Source: an uncultured Anaerolineae bacterium
GTDB taxonomy: Bacteria > Chloroflexota > Anaerolineae > B4-G1 > DUEL01
Assembly (NCBI GenBank): GCA_937942115.1
Contig: CALDFY010000089.1
Coordinates: 1 to 15,131 of the forward strand
DNA: 15,131 nucleotides
Reading direction: 5' to 3'
The notes beneath the pieces were generated by a model that worked only from the letters and a program-made list of their open reading frames with translations, searched no databases and was not told where the DNA came from. Positions 7,056-13,142 of this stretch are shown in pieces (positions within the stretch are counted from its first letter, which is position 1; each line of letters begins with the position of its first letter). The position numbers were made by a program, and so were the translations under genes.

Positions 7056-7199
7056 CTACCGGCGGCAGATGACCGCAATTTCAGCCTGAATCTGGCGGAG
7101 TTGGCGCTCTACCACGGCGCGCAGGGCCTCTTTGAGCAACTCGTCCTCAGAAAGACGGAGTTCTTCGGCCACCGTGCTCAGAATAACCTCCGCCTGCAT
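7056..7199 (-). CDS. Short helical protein resembling small antitoxin-like proteins, possibly truncated by a nonsense codon
   Basis: ATG at 7197-7199 is preceded by GGAGG (10-base spacing), an excellent ribosome site, and opens a 47-residue frame beginning MQAEVILSTVAEELRLSEDE. The sequence is a short strand followed by amphipathic helices. It resembles small, about 80-90-residue proteins of unclear function often listed near toxin-antitoxin loci, in which RYGISS-like residues follow the EI..IC segment. Here the frame ends IAVICRR-stop, and the codons after the TAG read GISGV. This suggests that a Tyr codon became TAG. The continuation (about 19 further residues to the next stop) then loses resemblance. 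It could be a functional short protein or a decaying gene. It is 88 bases upstream of murI. Function is not assigned. Confidence 0.5.
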   Translation of the reverse strand: MQAEVILSTVAEELRLSEDELLKEALRAVVERQLRQIQAEIAVICRR

Positions 7200-7232
7200 A
7201 TTCTTTCTACCTCCATTCCACCCGTGCGGCTG

Positions 7233-7260
7233 GTAGGACAACGGCAAGCCGTGGTCCTAC
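7233..7260 (-). terminator. Palindrome spanning the metallopeptidase stop codon, possible terminator
   Basis: GTAGGACAACGGC at 7233-7245 faces GCCGTGGTCCTAC at 7248-7260, matching at 12 of 13 positions with a tiny loop. It contains the stop codon of the metallopeptidase gene. There is no T run, so it may be a processing or stability hairpin, or a dispersed palindrome, rather than a true terminator. Confidence 0.4.
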
Positions 7261-9230
7261 TTTACAGAGTACTGGTATGACGCCACCTCTGTCGTCACCG
7301 GCGCGTAGGCGGAGACGACTATGACCGCCCGCTCCACGCCCCCACCCAGCGGAATCTCCCACTCCCCCGTCTGGTCCGGATTCAGCGTTAGCCGCTGGAC
7401 CGTCGTCTGAGGGCCGAAGAGGACCAGTTGCACCAGCCAGCGCTGGGGAAGGACGTTGGCGTGGCGGACAAACCCCGCCGCCTCCCAGCCCCCGCCGTCG
7501 GCCTCAAAATCGCTGAAATAGCCGATTTCGGGGATGGCCACATCGTCCAGCGCGAAGCCCGGCCGGTTCACCGCGTCGTCGGTGATGTACTCAAAACGCA
7601 CCAGCACCTTCTGCCCGACGTAGGGCGTTAGGTCCACCTGTTCCTGAATCCACTTTGCCTTGCTCCCTCCACCGCTCCGGCCCGTGTAGCCCCAGCCGAA
7701 GGAGTTGCCATTGGGGTTCTCCGGCGTCCCGGAAGGGGTGGTCAGAATCTCCCAGGTCCTCCCGCCGTCGGTGGAGACCTCCACGTAGGCGTAGTCCCAG
7801 TCCTCTTCTATATCGTACCAGCACCAGTACTCCAGCGTCGCCTTCTGGACGCCGGTCAGGTCAAACTCCCGCGTCAGGGTCATATCGGAGTCGTCGCCCC
7901 GGTTGGACCACCAGAGGTACTTGCCGCTGTGGGCGGGGGTGTCCATCAGCCGGACCTGGGTGGAGCCGGCGAAGGAGAAGCGCAGGGGGCGGTCCCCCTT
8001 CAGTTCTATGTAGTCGGCGGCGTACTGGTGGACGGTGGCCTGGCGGGTCACCGGGTAGGAATCCAGACGGGTCTCTATCTTGAAGGGGGGCGGGTCTATC
8101 TCCCGGTAGCCGTACCGCCCGTCGGCTATCTTCGGGTTGTCCAGCAGGTTGGCGACCACCCAGTCGGCGAAGAAGTCCACGTGGGTCATACCGGTGCCCA
8201 GGTCGGCCAGGACCGCGTCCACTGCGGCGAAGCCGTTCTCATCGTGGGCGACCAGCGCCCGGGTCGCCTCCGCGCCAAAGCGGTCCAGGAAGTAGGCCAT
8301 GAAGAGATACGCCGCGCCGTAGTTGGCCCCGGCGGCCCCCGGCCCCTCGGGCCAGGAGTTCAGTTGGGTGTCGGGCCGGCGGGAGAAGATGTAGTCGGCG
8401 CCCCCCACGTCATAGCCGTTGAGGTAGGCGGCCAGTTCCGAGGAACCCTCGTTCAGCCAGGTGTCCTCGTTCCGGTCGTTGTACCAGTGGATCATGTGCT
8501 GGAACTCGTGGGCCAGGACGCCGTTGTAGAAGTCGTCGTTGACGGAGACATTCTCAATTTGGATGTAGAACATCTCCATCGCGTTGGAGTCCTCCCGGAC
8601 GGCGGGGACGAACTCGTCGGCGGAGGAGTAGTAACCGGCGACGCTATCGCCCAGGTTGCGGGCATGGAGGATGTGGAGGCGGGGGTCGTTATCCACGCCG
8701 GGGTTCCACTCGGAGCCAAAGAAGTTGCGGTTGGTGGGGTAGGTCTTCCGGGCAAAGAGGTCTGCCGCCGCCTTCAGGTCCGCCTCGTCCACCTTCACCC
8801 CTTCCTCCACCCACATGTAGACGACGTCGTTTTTGTAGCGGAGACAGGCGGTGAGGTCAAACCGTTCGTTGGTATCCACGTTGGAGGCGTGGAAGACGCG
8901 GCAGGTGCCGACGGGGTAGTCCGGCGCGCCCTCCGGGTTGATCGTGCGGGGGGTATCGGGCGGGACGCCCCGCAGGCGGATCGCCAGTTCGTGGAGGTCG
9001 CGAACGGGGATGAGGGTCTCCTCCAGGAGTCGCTCCGTCTCGGCGGCCTCCGGCGGGAGCGGTTCGCGGATCAGTTGGGGGGTGACCGGCGGCTCCGCCG
9101 TCGGCTCCACCGCGCTGAGGAGGGGCTCCATCAGGGACTCCCAGTCAATCGTATAGAGCCACGCGCAGCAGGCGCAGGCCAGGAGCAGAAGAAGCACAGA
9201 GGTCATCAGTACAATGGTCAGAGGTTTCAT
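7257..9230 (-). CDS. Secreted or membrane-anchored zinc metallopeptidase (gluzincin-type HExxH, with an InhA-like MAM domain)
   Basis: This is a 657-residue extracytoplasmic peptidase. Residues 5-28 form a hydrophobic, cysteine-containing signal or anchor, and an acidic Pro-rich spacer runs to about 65. The catalytic region has HEFQH at 241-245 (zinc ligands His241 and His245, catalytic Glu242). WLNEGSSE follows at 258-265, where Glu261 or Glu265 would be the third ligand, so it looks like a gluzincin of M30/M6-like type. Residues about 430-590 form a beta-sandwich resembling the MAM-like domain of immune inhibitor A peptidases, with GKYLWWSNRGDDSD, the Asp-box STDGGRTW near 490, and RPGFALDDVAIPE. 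A short strand-rich tail closes the protein. The start has AAGGA upstream and overlaps the broken hepT stop in an ATGA. No propeptide or LPxTG signal was seen. The substrate is unknown; a role in extracellular protein degradation is inferred. Confidence 0.88.
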   Translation of the reverse strand: MKPLTIVLMTSVLLLLLACACCAWLYTIDWESLMEPLLSAVEPTAEPPVTPQLIREPLPPEAAETERLLEETLIPVRDLHELAIRLRGVPPDTPRTINPEGAPDYPVGTCRVFHASNVDTNERFDLTACLRYKNDVVYMWVEEGVKVDEADLKAAADLFARKTYPTNRNFFGSEWNPGVDNDPRLHILHARNLGDSVAGYYSSADEFVPAVREDSNAMEMFYIQIENVSVNDDFYNGVLAHEFQHMIHWYNDRNEDTWLNEGSSELAAYLNGYDVGGADYIFSRRPDTQLNSWPEGPGAAGANYGAAYLFMAYFLDRFGAEATRALVAHDENGFAAVDAVLADLGTGMTHVDFFADWVVANLLDNPKIADGRYGYREIDPPPFKIETRLDSYPVTRQATVHQYAADYIELKGDRPLRFSFAGSTQVRLMDTPAHSGKYLWWSNRGDDSDMTLTREFDLTGVQKATLEYWCWYDIEEDWDYAYVEVSTDGGRTWEILTTPSGTPENPNGNSFGWGYTGRSGGGSKAKWIQEQVDLTPYVGQKVLVRFEYITDDAVNRPGFALDDVAIPEIGYFSDFEADGGGWEAAGFVRHANVLPQRWLVQLVLFGPQTTVQRLTLNPDQTGEWEIPLGGGVERAVIVVSAYAPVTTEVASYQYSVK

Positions 9231-9378
9231 GGTTTTCCTTCCGTTTCTTCATCCAGCAAGAGTTGCTGGAGCAGGGGGCGAAGGGCAGGAATGTCCTGCT
9301 TCACCTCTCGGCCACGAACACTTCCGCCTTGTCCATTGCATCCAGAATGTCCTCTACGTAAATCAAGGGATCCTTCAT
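9227..9378 (-). pseudogene. hepT: Remnant of hepT (HEPN/DUF86 toxin) with internal deletion and frameshift
   Basis: The ATG at 9376-9378 overlaps the mntA stop in an ATGA, as in intact MNT-HEPN operons. It opens MKDPLIYVEDILDAMDKAEV, a recognisable HepT/DUF86 N-terminus, which stops after 25 residues at 9301. In another frame, starting at 9304, the next 25 codons read VKQDIPALRPLLQQLLLDEE, which looks like the end of the same family, and stop in an ATGA overlap with the metallopeptidase start (9227-9230). About 60 or more central residues are missing, including the region where the family's catalytic RxxxxH motif lies. HepT is the RNase toxin of the MntA-HepT pair; this copy cannot encode it. 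Confidence 0.8.
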
Positions 9379-9704
9379 ACCCAAACCACCTCATTCAGAA
9401 TGTAGGGTCGGAGACGGGGTTTGAGGTTGTGCCGAATCGTGACCTGAACTTTGACACCCAGGAGTTCGCTTAAATAATTTTCCAGATTGACCAGGCCCAG
9501 AAGGCTGATCCGGGGCGGTTCCTCCAGTTCAATCAAAATATCCAGGTCGCTATCCGGGCGCGGTTCACCCCGGGCGTATGAGCCGAAAATGCCGACCACC
9601 GTTACTCCATATTGCTCTCGCAATTCCGGGAGATGGGCCCGAAGGGTCTGCCGGATTTCCTCCAGGGTGAGATTTCCCCCCTCTGAGGTCGGTGAGAGTC
9701 TCAT
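9375..9704 (-). CDS. mntA: MntA-type minimal nucleotidyltransferase antitoxin
   Basis: This is a 109-residue protein read from ATG at 9702-9704, chosen because AGGAG lies about 10 bases upstream and because residues before it look unlike the family. It has the full nucleotidyltransferase signature: VVGIFGSYARGE (about residues 36-47, GS motif), then DSDLDILIELE (the DxD metal-binding aspartates) and a later strand VKVQVTI. In MntA-HepT systems this protein neutralises the HepT RNase by AMPylating it, and the two genes overlap. Here the overlap remains but the toxin gene is broken, so the antitoxin is an orphan. A non-TA role, or interaction with another HEPN protein in the genome, cannot be excluded. 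Confidence 0.88.
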   Translation of the reverse strand: MRLSPTSEGGNLTLEEIRQTLRAHLPELREQYGVTVVGIFGSYARGEPRPDSDLDILIELEEPPRISLLGLVNLENYLSELLGVKVQVTIRHNLKPRLRPYILNEVVWV

Positions 9705-9773
9705 CTTTGCCCTTCTCCTATGATCCCCATTATCAGCGCAGCAGCCAGGAGCGCCGTTGCCTGCACGCACGGG

Positions 9774-10988
9774 TTAGCCGCCGCCTGGCTTTGTACTCTT
9801 GCGAAGTTGCCGGCCCACCACAAAGAATAACGGCACTGATGCCAGTTGCATCATGACCGAAAAGGTGATCAGGGCGGGCAGTGACCGGTCGTATAAAATC
9901 CCCATCAATGCGCTGCCGAAGAACCAGAAAACTCCGAAGCCCGTGTTGAAAATCCCATACGCCGAACCGCGCCGTTCTCTTGAGACCATTCCCGCAATGG
10001 CCGCGCGCAGGATAGATTCCTGTGCGCCCATACCGATGCCCCACAGGATCATACCCAGCACCGCCAACCTGAAGTCGCCCAGGAACACAAGGGGGGCGGA
10101 GGAGGCGGAGATCAGCGAAGCGAGCATCAGGATTGGAATGCCGGCGTAGTCAAACCAGCGACCGAACAACAATGCCGCCAGGGCATCCACGCCCATGGCG
10201 ATTGCGTACAGGAGTGGAATCCACTCGTCAGACACAGACGATATTTTCTCAAAGTGATAGGCGATTAGAGGAAAGTCTGCGTACCCTGCTGCGACAAAGG
10301 CAACAGCAGCGAGATAAATCCAGTATGCTCGCGGGAATCCCGCCGGCTTGATCTCGGTCGTTACCGGCTCTAAGTCCTGCGGGGACGGGTAGAGCCAGCG
10401 CGCGGTCAATAACACCGACATTGCAAGCAGTGCCGGGATCGCAAGGATAGCGAAAGCAAGGGGGTAATTGTTTTGCGTCGCAATCACCCCGGTGACGAGC
10501 AGAGGTCCGGCGATCGCGCCGATCTGATCCATCGCTTCGTGCAACCCAAAGCCCCAGCCGCGTCCCACCTCTTTCGTGGCGTACGAGAGCATCGCATCCC
10601 GCGCCGGAGTGCGAAGGGCCTTTCCGATTCGTTCTGCGATCAACAGCGCGGCGGCAATTTCCCACCGGCCGGCCAAGGCCAAAACGGGCACGGCGAGCAA
10701 ATTGAGCGCATACCCGGTCAACGTGATCGCCCAATAGCGACGCGTGCGGTCAGTCAAATATCCCGAGACGAGGCGCAGCCCGTATCCGACCAGTTCCCCG
10801 AAGCCCGCAACGATCCCTACGACCGTCCCGCTGGCACCCAGCAACGAGAGAAAGGGGCCTGTGATGCTGCGGGCGCCTTCATACGTTGCGTCTGCAAATA
10901 GACTGACCACGCCAAGTAGAACGACGAATTTGACGGCGGTAGATTTTGATCTGGTCATAGATAAGAGACGATTCATCGTTCGCCTCAT
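9774..10988 (-). CDS. Major facilitator superfamily transporter
   Basis: This is a 404-residue polytopic inner-membrane protein with about twelve hydrophobic segments. MFS motif A lies in the loop between helices 2 and 3 as GYLTDRTRR. A further conserved stretch, ERIGKALRTPARDAMLSYAT, is followed by GRGWGFGLHEAMDQIGAIAG, and the C-terminal half has GMGAQESILRAAIAGM. The substrate is unknown; small-molecule or drug efflux is possible but not shown. The start is ambiguous: ATG at 10988 or ATG at 10976, the latter with GAGG six bases upstream. It begins 22 bases after the HEAT-repeat gene ends. Its codons look somewhat less GC-rich than the flanking HEAT and peptidase genes, a mild hint of separate origin. 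Confidence 0.88.
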   Translation of the reverse strand: MRRTMNRLLSMTRSKSTAVKFVVLLGVVSLFADATYEGARSITGPFLSLLGASGTVVGIVAGFGELVGYGLRLVSGYLTDRTRRYWAITLTGYALNLLAVPVLALAGRWEIAAALLIAERIGKALRTPARDAMLSYATKEVGRGWGFGLHEAMDQIGAIAGPLLVTGVIATQNNYPLAFAILAIPALLAMSVLLTARWLYPSPQDLEPVTTEIKPAGFPRAYWIYLAAVAFVAAGYADFPLIAYHFEKISSVSDEWIPLLYAIAMGVDALAALLFGRWFDYAGIPILMLASLISASSAPLVFLGDFRLAVLGMILWGIGMGAQESILRAAIAGMVSRERRGSAYGIFNTGFGVFWFFGSALMGILYDRSLPALITFSVMMQLASVPLFFVVGRQLRKSTKPGGG

Positions 10989-11010
10989 CCGTAGATTTCT
11001 TTCCCCGGGA

Positions 11011-11592
11011 CTAATCGGGTGAGAAGAACACCATCCCGACCCCCATCTGTTCCAGCGCCTCCTCGGCGTAGTAGGTGACCAGTGCGCTGGGGTCGTCCAG
11101 CGCGGCGCAGAGGGCGGGGATGGCCTCTTCCGGCTGGATGGCGCAGAGGGCGCGGGCGGCGCCGGCGCGGGCGGCCACGTTCTCGTCCCTCAGTGCGGCG
11201 ATCAGGACCGGGACGGCGGGCGAGCCGATCTGGGCCAGCGCGTCGGCGGCCAGGCGGGCCACATAGGCCGAGGGGTCGGAGAGACGGGCCGCCAGGGGCT
11301 CCACCGCCTCCGGGGGCCGAAGAGCGGCCAGCCCGACCACCGCGCAGGCCCGCACATCCGGGTCGGGGTCCTCCAGCGCGGCGATCAGGGCGGCCACCGC
11401 GCGGGGCGTGCCGACCGCCGCCAGCGCGCGGACGGCCCACCAGCGACGGTCCCGGTCCGGCGCGGCCTGCCATTCCAGCAGGGTGGGCAGGGCCGCGTCT
11501 CCCAGCGCCCCGACGCTCTGGGCCGCCTCCTCCGCCCGGAGGTCATCGTCGGCCGCAATGGCTTCGTCCAGGATGCGCAATGGGTCGGTCAT
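11011..11592 (-). CDS. HEAT-repeat (PBS-lyase-type) protein
   Basis: This is a 193-residue cytoplasmic protein starting MTDPLRILDEA. From about residue 17 it is a solenoid of about five 31-residue HEAT-like units. Representative pieces are RRWWAVRALAAVGTPRAVAA, LIAALEDPDPDVRACAVVGL, RLAADALAQIGSPAVPVLIA and LCAIQPEEAIPALCAALDD. Such repeats are binding surfaces; no catalytic motif is seen and the partner is unknown. The start overlaps the stop of the DUF123 gene in an ATGA, implying translational coupling and perhaps joint function. The open frame runs farther upstream, but that part is the antisense-phase reading of the DUF123 gene and is Pro/Arg-rich, so it was left out. The gene ends MGVGMVFFSPD, 22 bases before the MFS gene. 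Confidence 0.88.
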   Translation of the reverse strand: MTDPLRILDEAIAADDDLRAEEAAQSVGALGDAALPTLLEWQAAPDRDRRWWAVRALAAVGTPRAVAALIAALEDPDPDVRACAVVGLAALRPPEAVEPLAARLSDPSAYVARLAADALAQIGSPAVPVLIAALRDENVAARAGAARALCAIQPEEAIPALCAALDDPSALVTYYAEEALEQMGVGMVFFSPD

Positions 11593-12041
11593 CTCGCTTT
11601 GATCGGGACTTCCACCACCCCCTCCTCGCCGGTCAGCCGGATAAACCCTTCTCGGTCCGGCGGTTCGGGGAAGTGAACCAGGTGGGCCGGACACCGGCAG
11701 TCCGATGATCCGAATCCCGGAACGGGGCGGGACGCGCCGGGCATCCGGGCCAGCGCGGCCGCCCAGAGGCACTCCCGCCGCTCGGTCCCCGTGGTCCACC
11801 ATACGGCGGTGGGTTGGGCAGCGGGCTGGAGAAAGTCTATGTGCCAGCGCGCCGGTTTGGGGTGGCGGAGGTGCCGGGCCAGCCGGGCCGATAGCCCGCC
11901 CGGCCCCCGGGCGCTGCCCACGTAGGCCAGCCATCCGGCCGGAATCCGGAATTTCCCCAACCGCCCCACCTGCACCCACCGCGCTTCTTCTACCCGTAGA
12001 ATCAGCGCATACGTACCGGGCCGGCGGGGGATACCCTCCAT
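11589..12041 (-). CDS. DUF123-family GIY-YIG-like protein
   Basis: This is a 150-residue protein beginning MEGIPRRPGTYALILRVEEA. It matches the DUF123 family, a derived GIY-YIG nuclease fold often fused or adjacent to endonuclease III in thermophiles and archaea. The visible landmarks are PGTYALIL, VGRLGKFRIPAGWLAYVGSA, RGPGGLSARLARHLR, ARWHIDFL and, near the end, GSSDCRCPAHLVHF. The family is suspected of nucleic-acid cleavage or binding, but activity is not established, and no nth gene is in the window. The ATG at 12039-12041 has GGCAGGAAGG just upstream, at the edge of the heptamer array. The open frame continues upstream through the array as KQEAGSR repeats, which I regard as non-coding. 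The stop overlaps the HEAT gene. Confidence 0.88.
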   Translation of the reverse strand: MEGIPRRPGTYALILRVEEARWVQVGRLGKFRIPAGWLAYVGSARGPGGLSARLARHLRHPKPARWHIDFLQPAAQPTAVWWTTGTERRECLWAAALARMPGASRPVPGFGSSDCRCPAHLVHFPEPPDREGFIRLTGEEGVVEVPIKAR

Positions 12042-12057
12042 CCTTCCTGCCCCCTCC

Positions 12058-12253
12058 CTCCTGCTTCCTGCCTCCTGCCTCCTGCTTCCTGCCTCCTGCT
12101 TCCTGCTTCCTGCCTCCTGCTTCCTGCTTCTTGCTTCCTGCCGCCTGCTTCCTGCTTCCTGCTTCTTGCTTCCTGCTTCCTGCCTCCTGCCTCCTGCCTC
12201 CTGCTTCTTGCTTCCTGCCTCCTGCTTCCTGCCTCCTACTTCCCGCTTCCCGC
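12058..12253. repeat. Heptanucleotide tandem array 1 (28 units of yTCCTGC type)
   Basis: There are twenty-eight consecutive 7-bp units, mostly TTCCTGC and CTCCTGC with a few TTCTTGC, one CGCCTGC and, at the right end, CTCCTAC and two TTCCCGC. On the minus strand it reads GCAGGAA/GCAGGAG. It fills the gap between the membrane-protein gene and the DUF123 gene, contains the last six codons of the former, and ends 16 bases before the start of the latter. The perfect 7-bp phase is incompatible with CRISPR. Confidence 0.95.
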
Positions 12254-12469
12254 TACCCTCTTCTGCCACAGCATCCCCGCCCACCACGCAACACCGCCTC
12301 CCAGGGCGACCAGGATGAGGCCGAGCAGGTCCATCCGGGAGACGGCATGGGAAGCGTCCATCGTATAAAGGGCACCTCCCTCGTAAGGGTCAGGGAGGGC
12401 CATCACCAGAAGGCCGCCCAGAATGCCCAGGAAGCCGATGACGGCCAGAACAAATACCCGCCAGTCCAT
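12236..12469 (-). CDS. Small two-helix membrane protein
   Basis: This is a 77-residue protein of unrecognised family, starting MDWRVFVLAVIGFLGILGG. Transmembrane helix 1 is at about residues 4-24 and helix 2 at about 48-68 (LLGLILVALGGGVAWWAGML), joined by a polar loop with DPYEGG and ending in a basic tail. Both termini probably face the same side. ATG at 12469 is preceded by heptamer array 2, whose GTGAAG is a poor ribosome site; a GTG one codon earlier is possible. Its last codons and stop are built from units of array 1 (AGCGGGAAGCGGGAAG then TAG), so the C-terminal AGSGK may derive from repeat DNA. It lies between the Trm112-like and DUF123 genes on the same strand. Confidence 0.65.
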   Translation of the reverse strand: MDWRVFVLAVIGFLGILGGLLVMALPDPYEGGALYTMDASHAVSRMDLLGLILVALGGGVAWWAGMLWQKRVAGSGK

Positions 12470-12473
12470 CACA

Positions 12474-12515
12474 CTTCACGCTTCACGTTTCACGCTTCAC
12501 GCTTCACGCTTCACG
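12474..12515. repeat. Heptanucleotide tandem array 2 (6 units of CTTCACG)
   Basis: There are six 7-bp units: five CTTCACG and one TTTCACG. The array fills the gap between the Trm112-like stop and the next gene. The TGA stop of the Trm112-like gene (11-13 in the 125xx block, i.e. 12511-12513) is formed by the last unit, and the first unit lies 4 bases before the next ATG on the minus strand. Confidence 0.95.
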
Positions 12516-12756
12516 CCTCCGGCGGCGGCACCGGCAGGTCCTCCACCGCGACGTGAATCCACTTATCCCCTTCTTCAATGAGCATGACCGGGATGTCGTC
12601 GCGGATGGGATACTTGCGGCCGCAATCGGGCTCCTGACAGACCAGCCAGCAGCCGTGGACCAGTTCCAGCCGTCCCGGGTCGTCGCCGGGTTTCCGGGTC
12701 TCCCCGCTCACACAGTAGGGACATCGGAGAATCGCCAGCAGTTCCGGGTCTACCAT
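12511..12756 (-). CDS. Trm112/UPF0434-like small zinc-ribbon protein
   Basis: This is an 81-residue protein starting MVDPELLAILRCPYC. It has the layout of Trm112-like (UPF0434/YcaR) proteins: a CPYC pair (Cys12 and Cys15), an insertion, then CQEPDC (Cys40 and Cys45) as the second metal-binding pair. The closing YPIRDDIPVMLIEE is the most characteristic family motif. In eukaryotes and archaea Trm112 activates methyltransferases acting on tRNA, rRNA and release factors; bacterial relatives are poorly understood. The ATG at 12754-12756 has GGAGG-type sequence upstream, supplied by the edge of array 3. It is first in the minus-strand series and probably expressed from the promoter at 12866-12894. 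The stop codon lies in array 2. Confidence 0.9.
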   Translation of the reverse strand: MVDPELLAILRCPYCVSGETRKPGDDPGRLELVHGCWLVCQEPDCGRKYPIRDDIPVMLIEEGDKWIHVAVEDLPVPPPEA

Positions 12757-12762
12757 TGGAGC

Positions 12763-12860
12763 CTCCTGCATCTTGCGTCTTGCATCTTGCATCCTGCGTC
12801 TTGCATCCTGCATCCTGCATCCTGCATCTTGCATCTTGCATCCTGCAACCTGCATCTTGC
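12763..12860. repeat. Heptanucleotide tandem array 3 (14 units of ATCYTGC type)
   Basis: There are fourteen in-phase 7-bp units: six ATCTTGC or ATCCTGC variants in alternation, two GTCTTGC, one AACCTGC and one CTCCTGC at the left end. It sits between the minus-strand promoter and the Trm112-like start, so it would be transcribed as most of that gene's 5' leader, reading GCAAGAT/GCAGGAT. Confidence 0.95.
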
Positions 12861-12865
12861 CTGCA

Positions 12866-12894
12866 ATCATACACCAAAACGGGAAAATCGCCAG
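12866..12894 (-). promoter_or_regulatory. Predicted sigma-70-type promoter for the minus-strand genes
   Basis: Read on the minus strand, CTGGCG (12889-12894) and TATGAT (12866-12871) are 17 bases apart. The -10 box matches consensus at 5 of 6 and the -35 box at 3 of 6. Transcription would start near 12859, at the edge of array 3, about 100 bases before the Trm112-like ATG. Confidence 0.5.
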
Positions 12895-12897
12895 TCC

Positions 12898-12926
12898 TTG
12901 CGGTAAACCTCGCTTCGGTTTATAAT
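12898..12926 (+). promoter_or_regulatory. Predicted sigma-70-type promoter for tRNA-Leu (and perhaps tig-clpP)
   Basis: TTGCGG at 12898-12903 and a perfect TATAAT at 12921-12926 are separated by exactly 17 bases. Transcription would begin near 12933, about 70 bases before the tRNA. The -10 box overlaps the first unit of the inverted heptamer array. Confidence 0.7.
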
Positions 12927-13001
12927 AGACCACAGACCATTGACCACCGACCACCGACTTTCCATCGTCCGTGGTCTACGGTCTGTCGTCTGTGGTCTAT
13001 T
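12925..13001. repeat. Inverted pair of heptamer arrays forming a long hairpin next to tRNA-Leu
   Basis: The left arm has five units of the form NNNGACC (12925-12959, the last ending GACT), then a 7-base loop region (12960-12966), then five units of the form GTCNNNN (12967-13001). The outer 14 bases pair perfectly (AATAGACCACAGAC at 12924-12937 with GTCTGTGGTCTATT at 12988-13001), and about 28 of 36 positions pair overall. It ends one base before the tRNA acceptor stem. Confidence 0.85.
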
Positions 13002-13002
13002 T

Positions 13003-13084
13003 GGGGAAGTGTCGGAATGGGCAGACGAGCGTGACTTAGGATCACGTGGGTCCTCCCGTGCGGGTTCGAGTCCCGCCTTCCCCA
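13003..13084 (+). tRNA. tRNA-Leu (anticodon UAG)
   Basis: This is an 82-base class II tRNA. Acceptor GGGGAAG (13003-13009) pairs with CTTCCCC (13077-13083), with discriminator A13084. The D stem is TCG/CGA with a GG-containing loop. The anticodon stem CGTGA/TCACG encloses CTTAGGA, giving anticodon TAG at 13037-13039, which reads CUA and other CUN leucine codons. The long variable arm folds GGG/CCC. The T arm is GCGGG-TTCGAGT-CCCGC. CCA is not encoded and must be added afterwards. It precedes tig by 58 bases with no obvious terminator between, so tRNA and tig-clpP could share a transcript. Confidence 0.96.
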
Positions 13085-13142
13085 CTGATGCGAATCACCC
13101 GGTGTACCAATTCCTAATCTACCCATATCACCTGGAGGATGA

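Noticed and set aside
12042..12287. N-terminal extension of the DUF123 protein made of KQEAGSR-type repeats
   Set aside because: The open frame through array 1 is a by-product of a stop-free 7-bp repeat. A good start with a ribosome site lies just after the array, and the family begins there.
12058..12860. CRISPR arrays
   Set aside because: The repeats are 7 bp long and contiguous with no spacers, and no cas gene is present.
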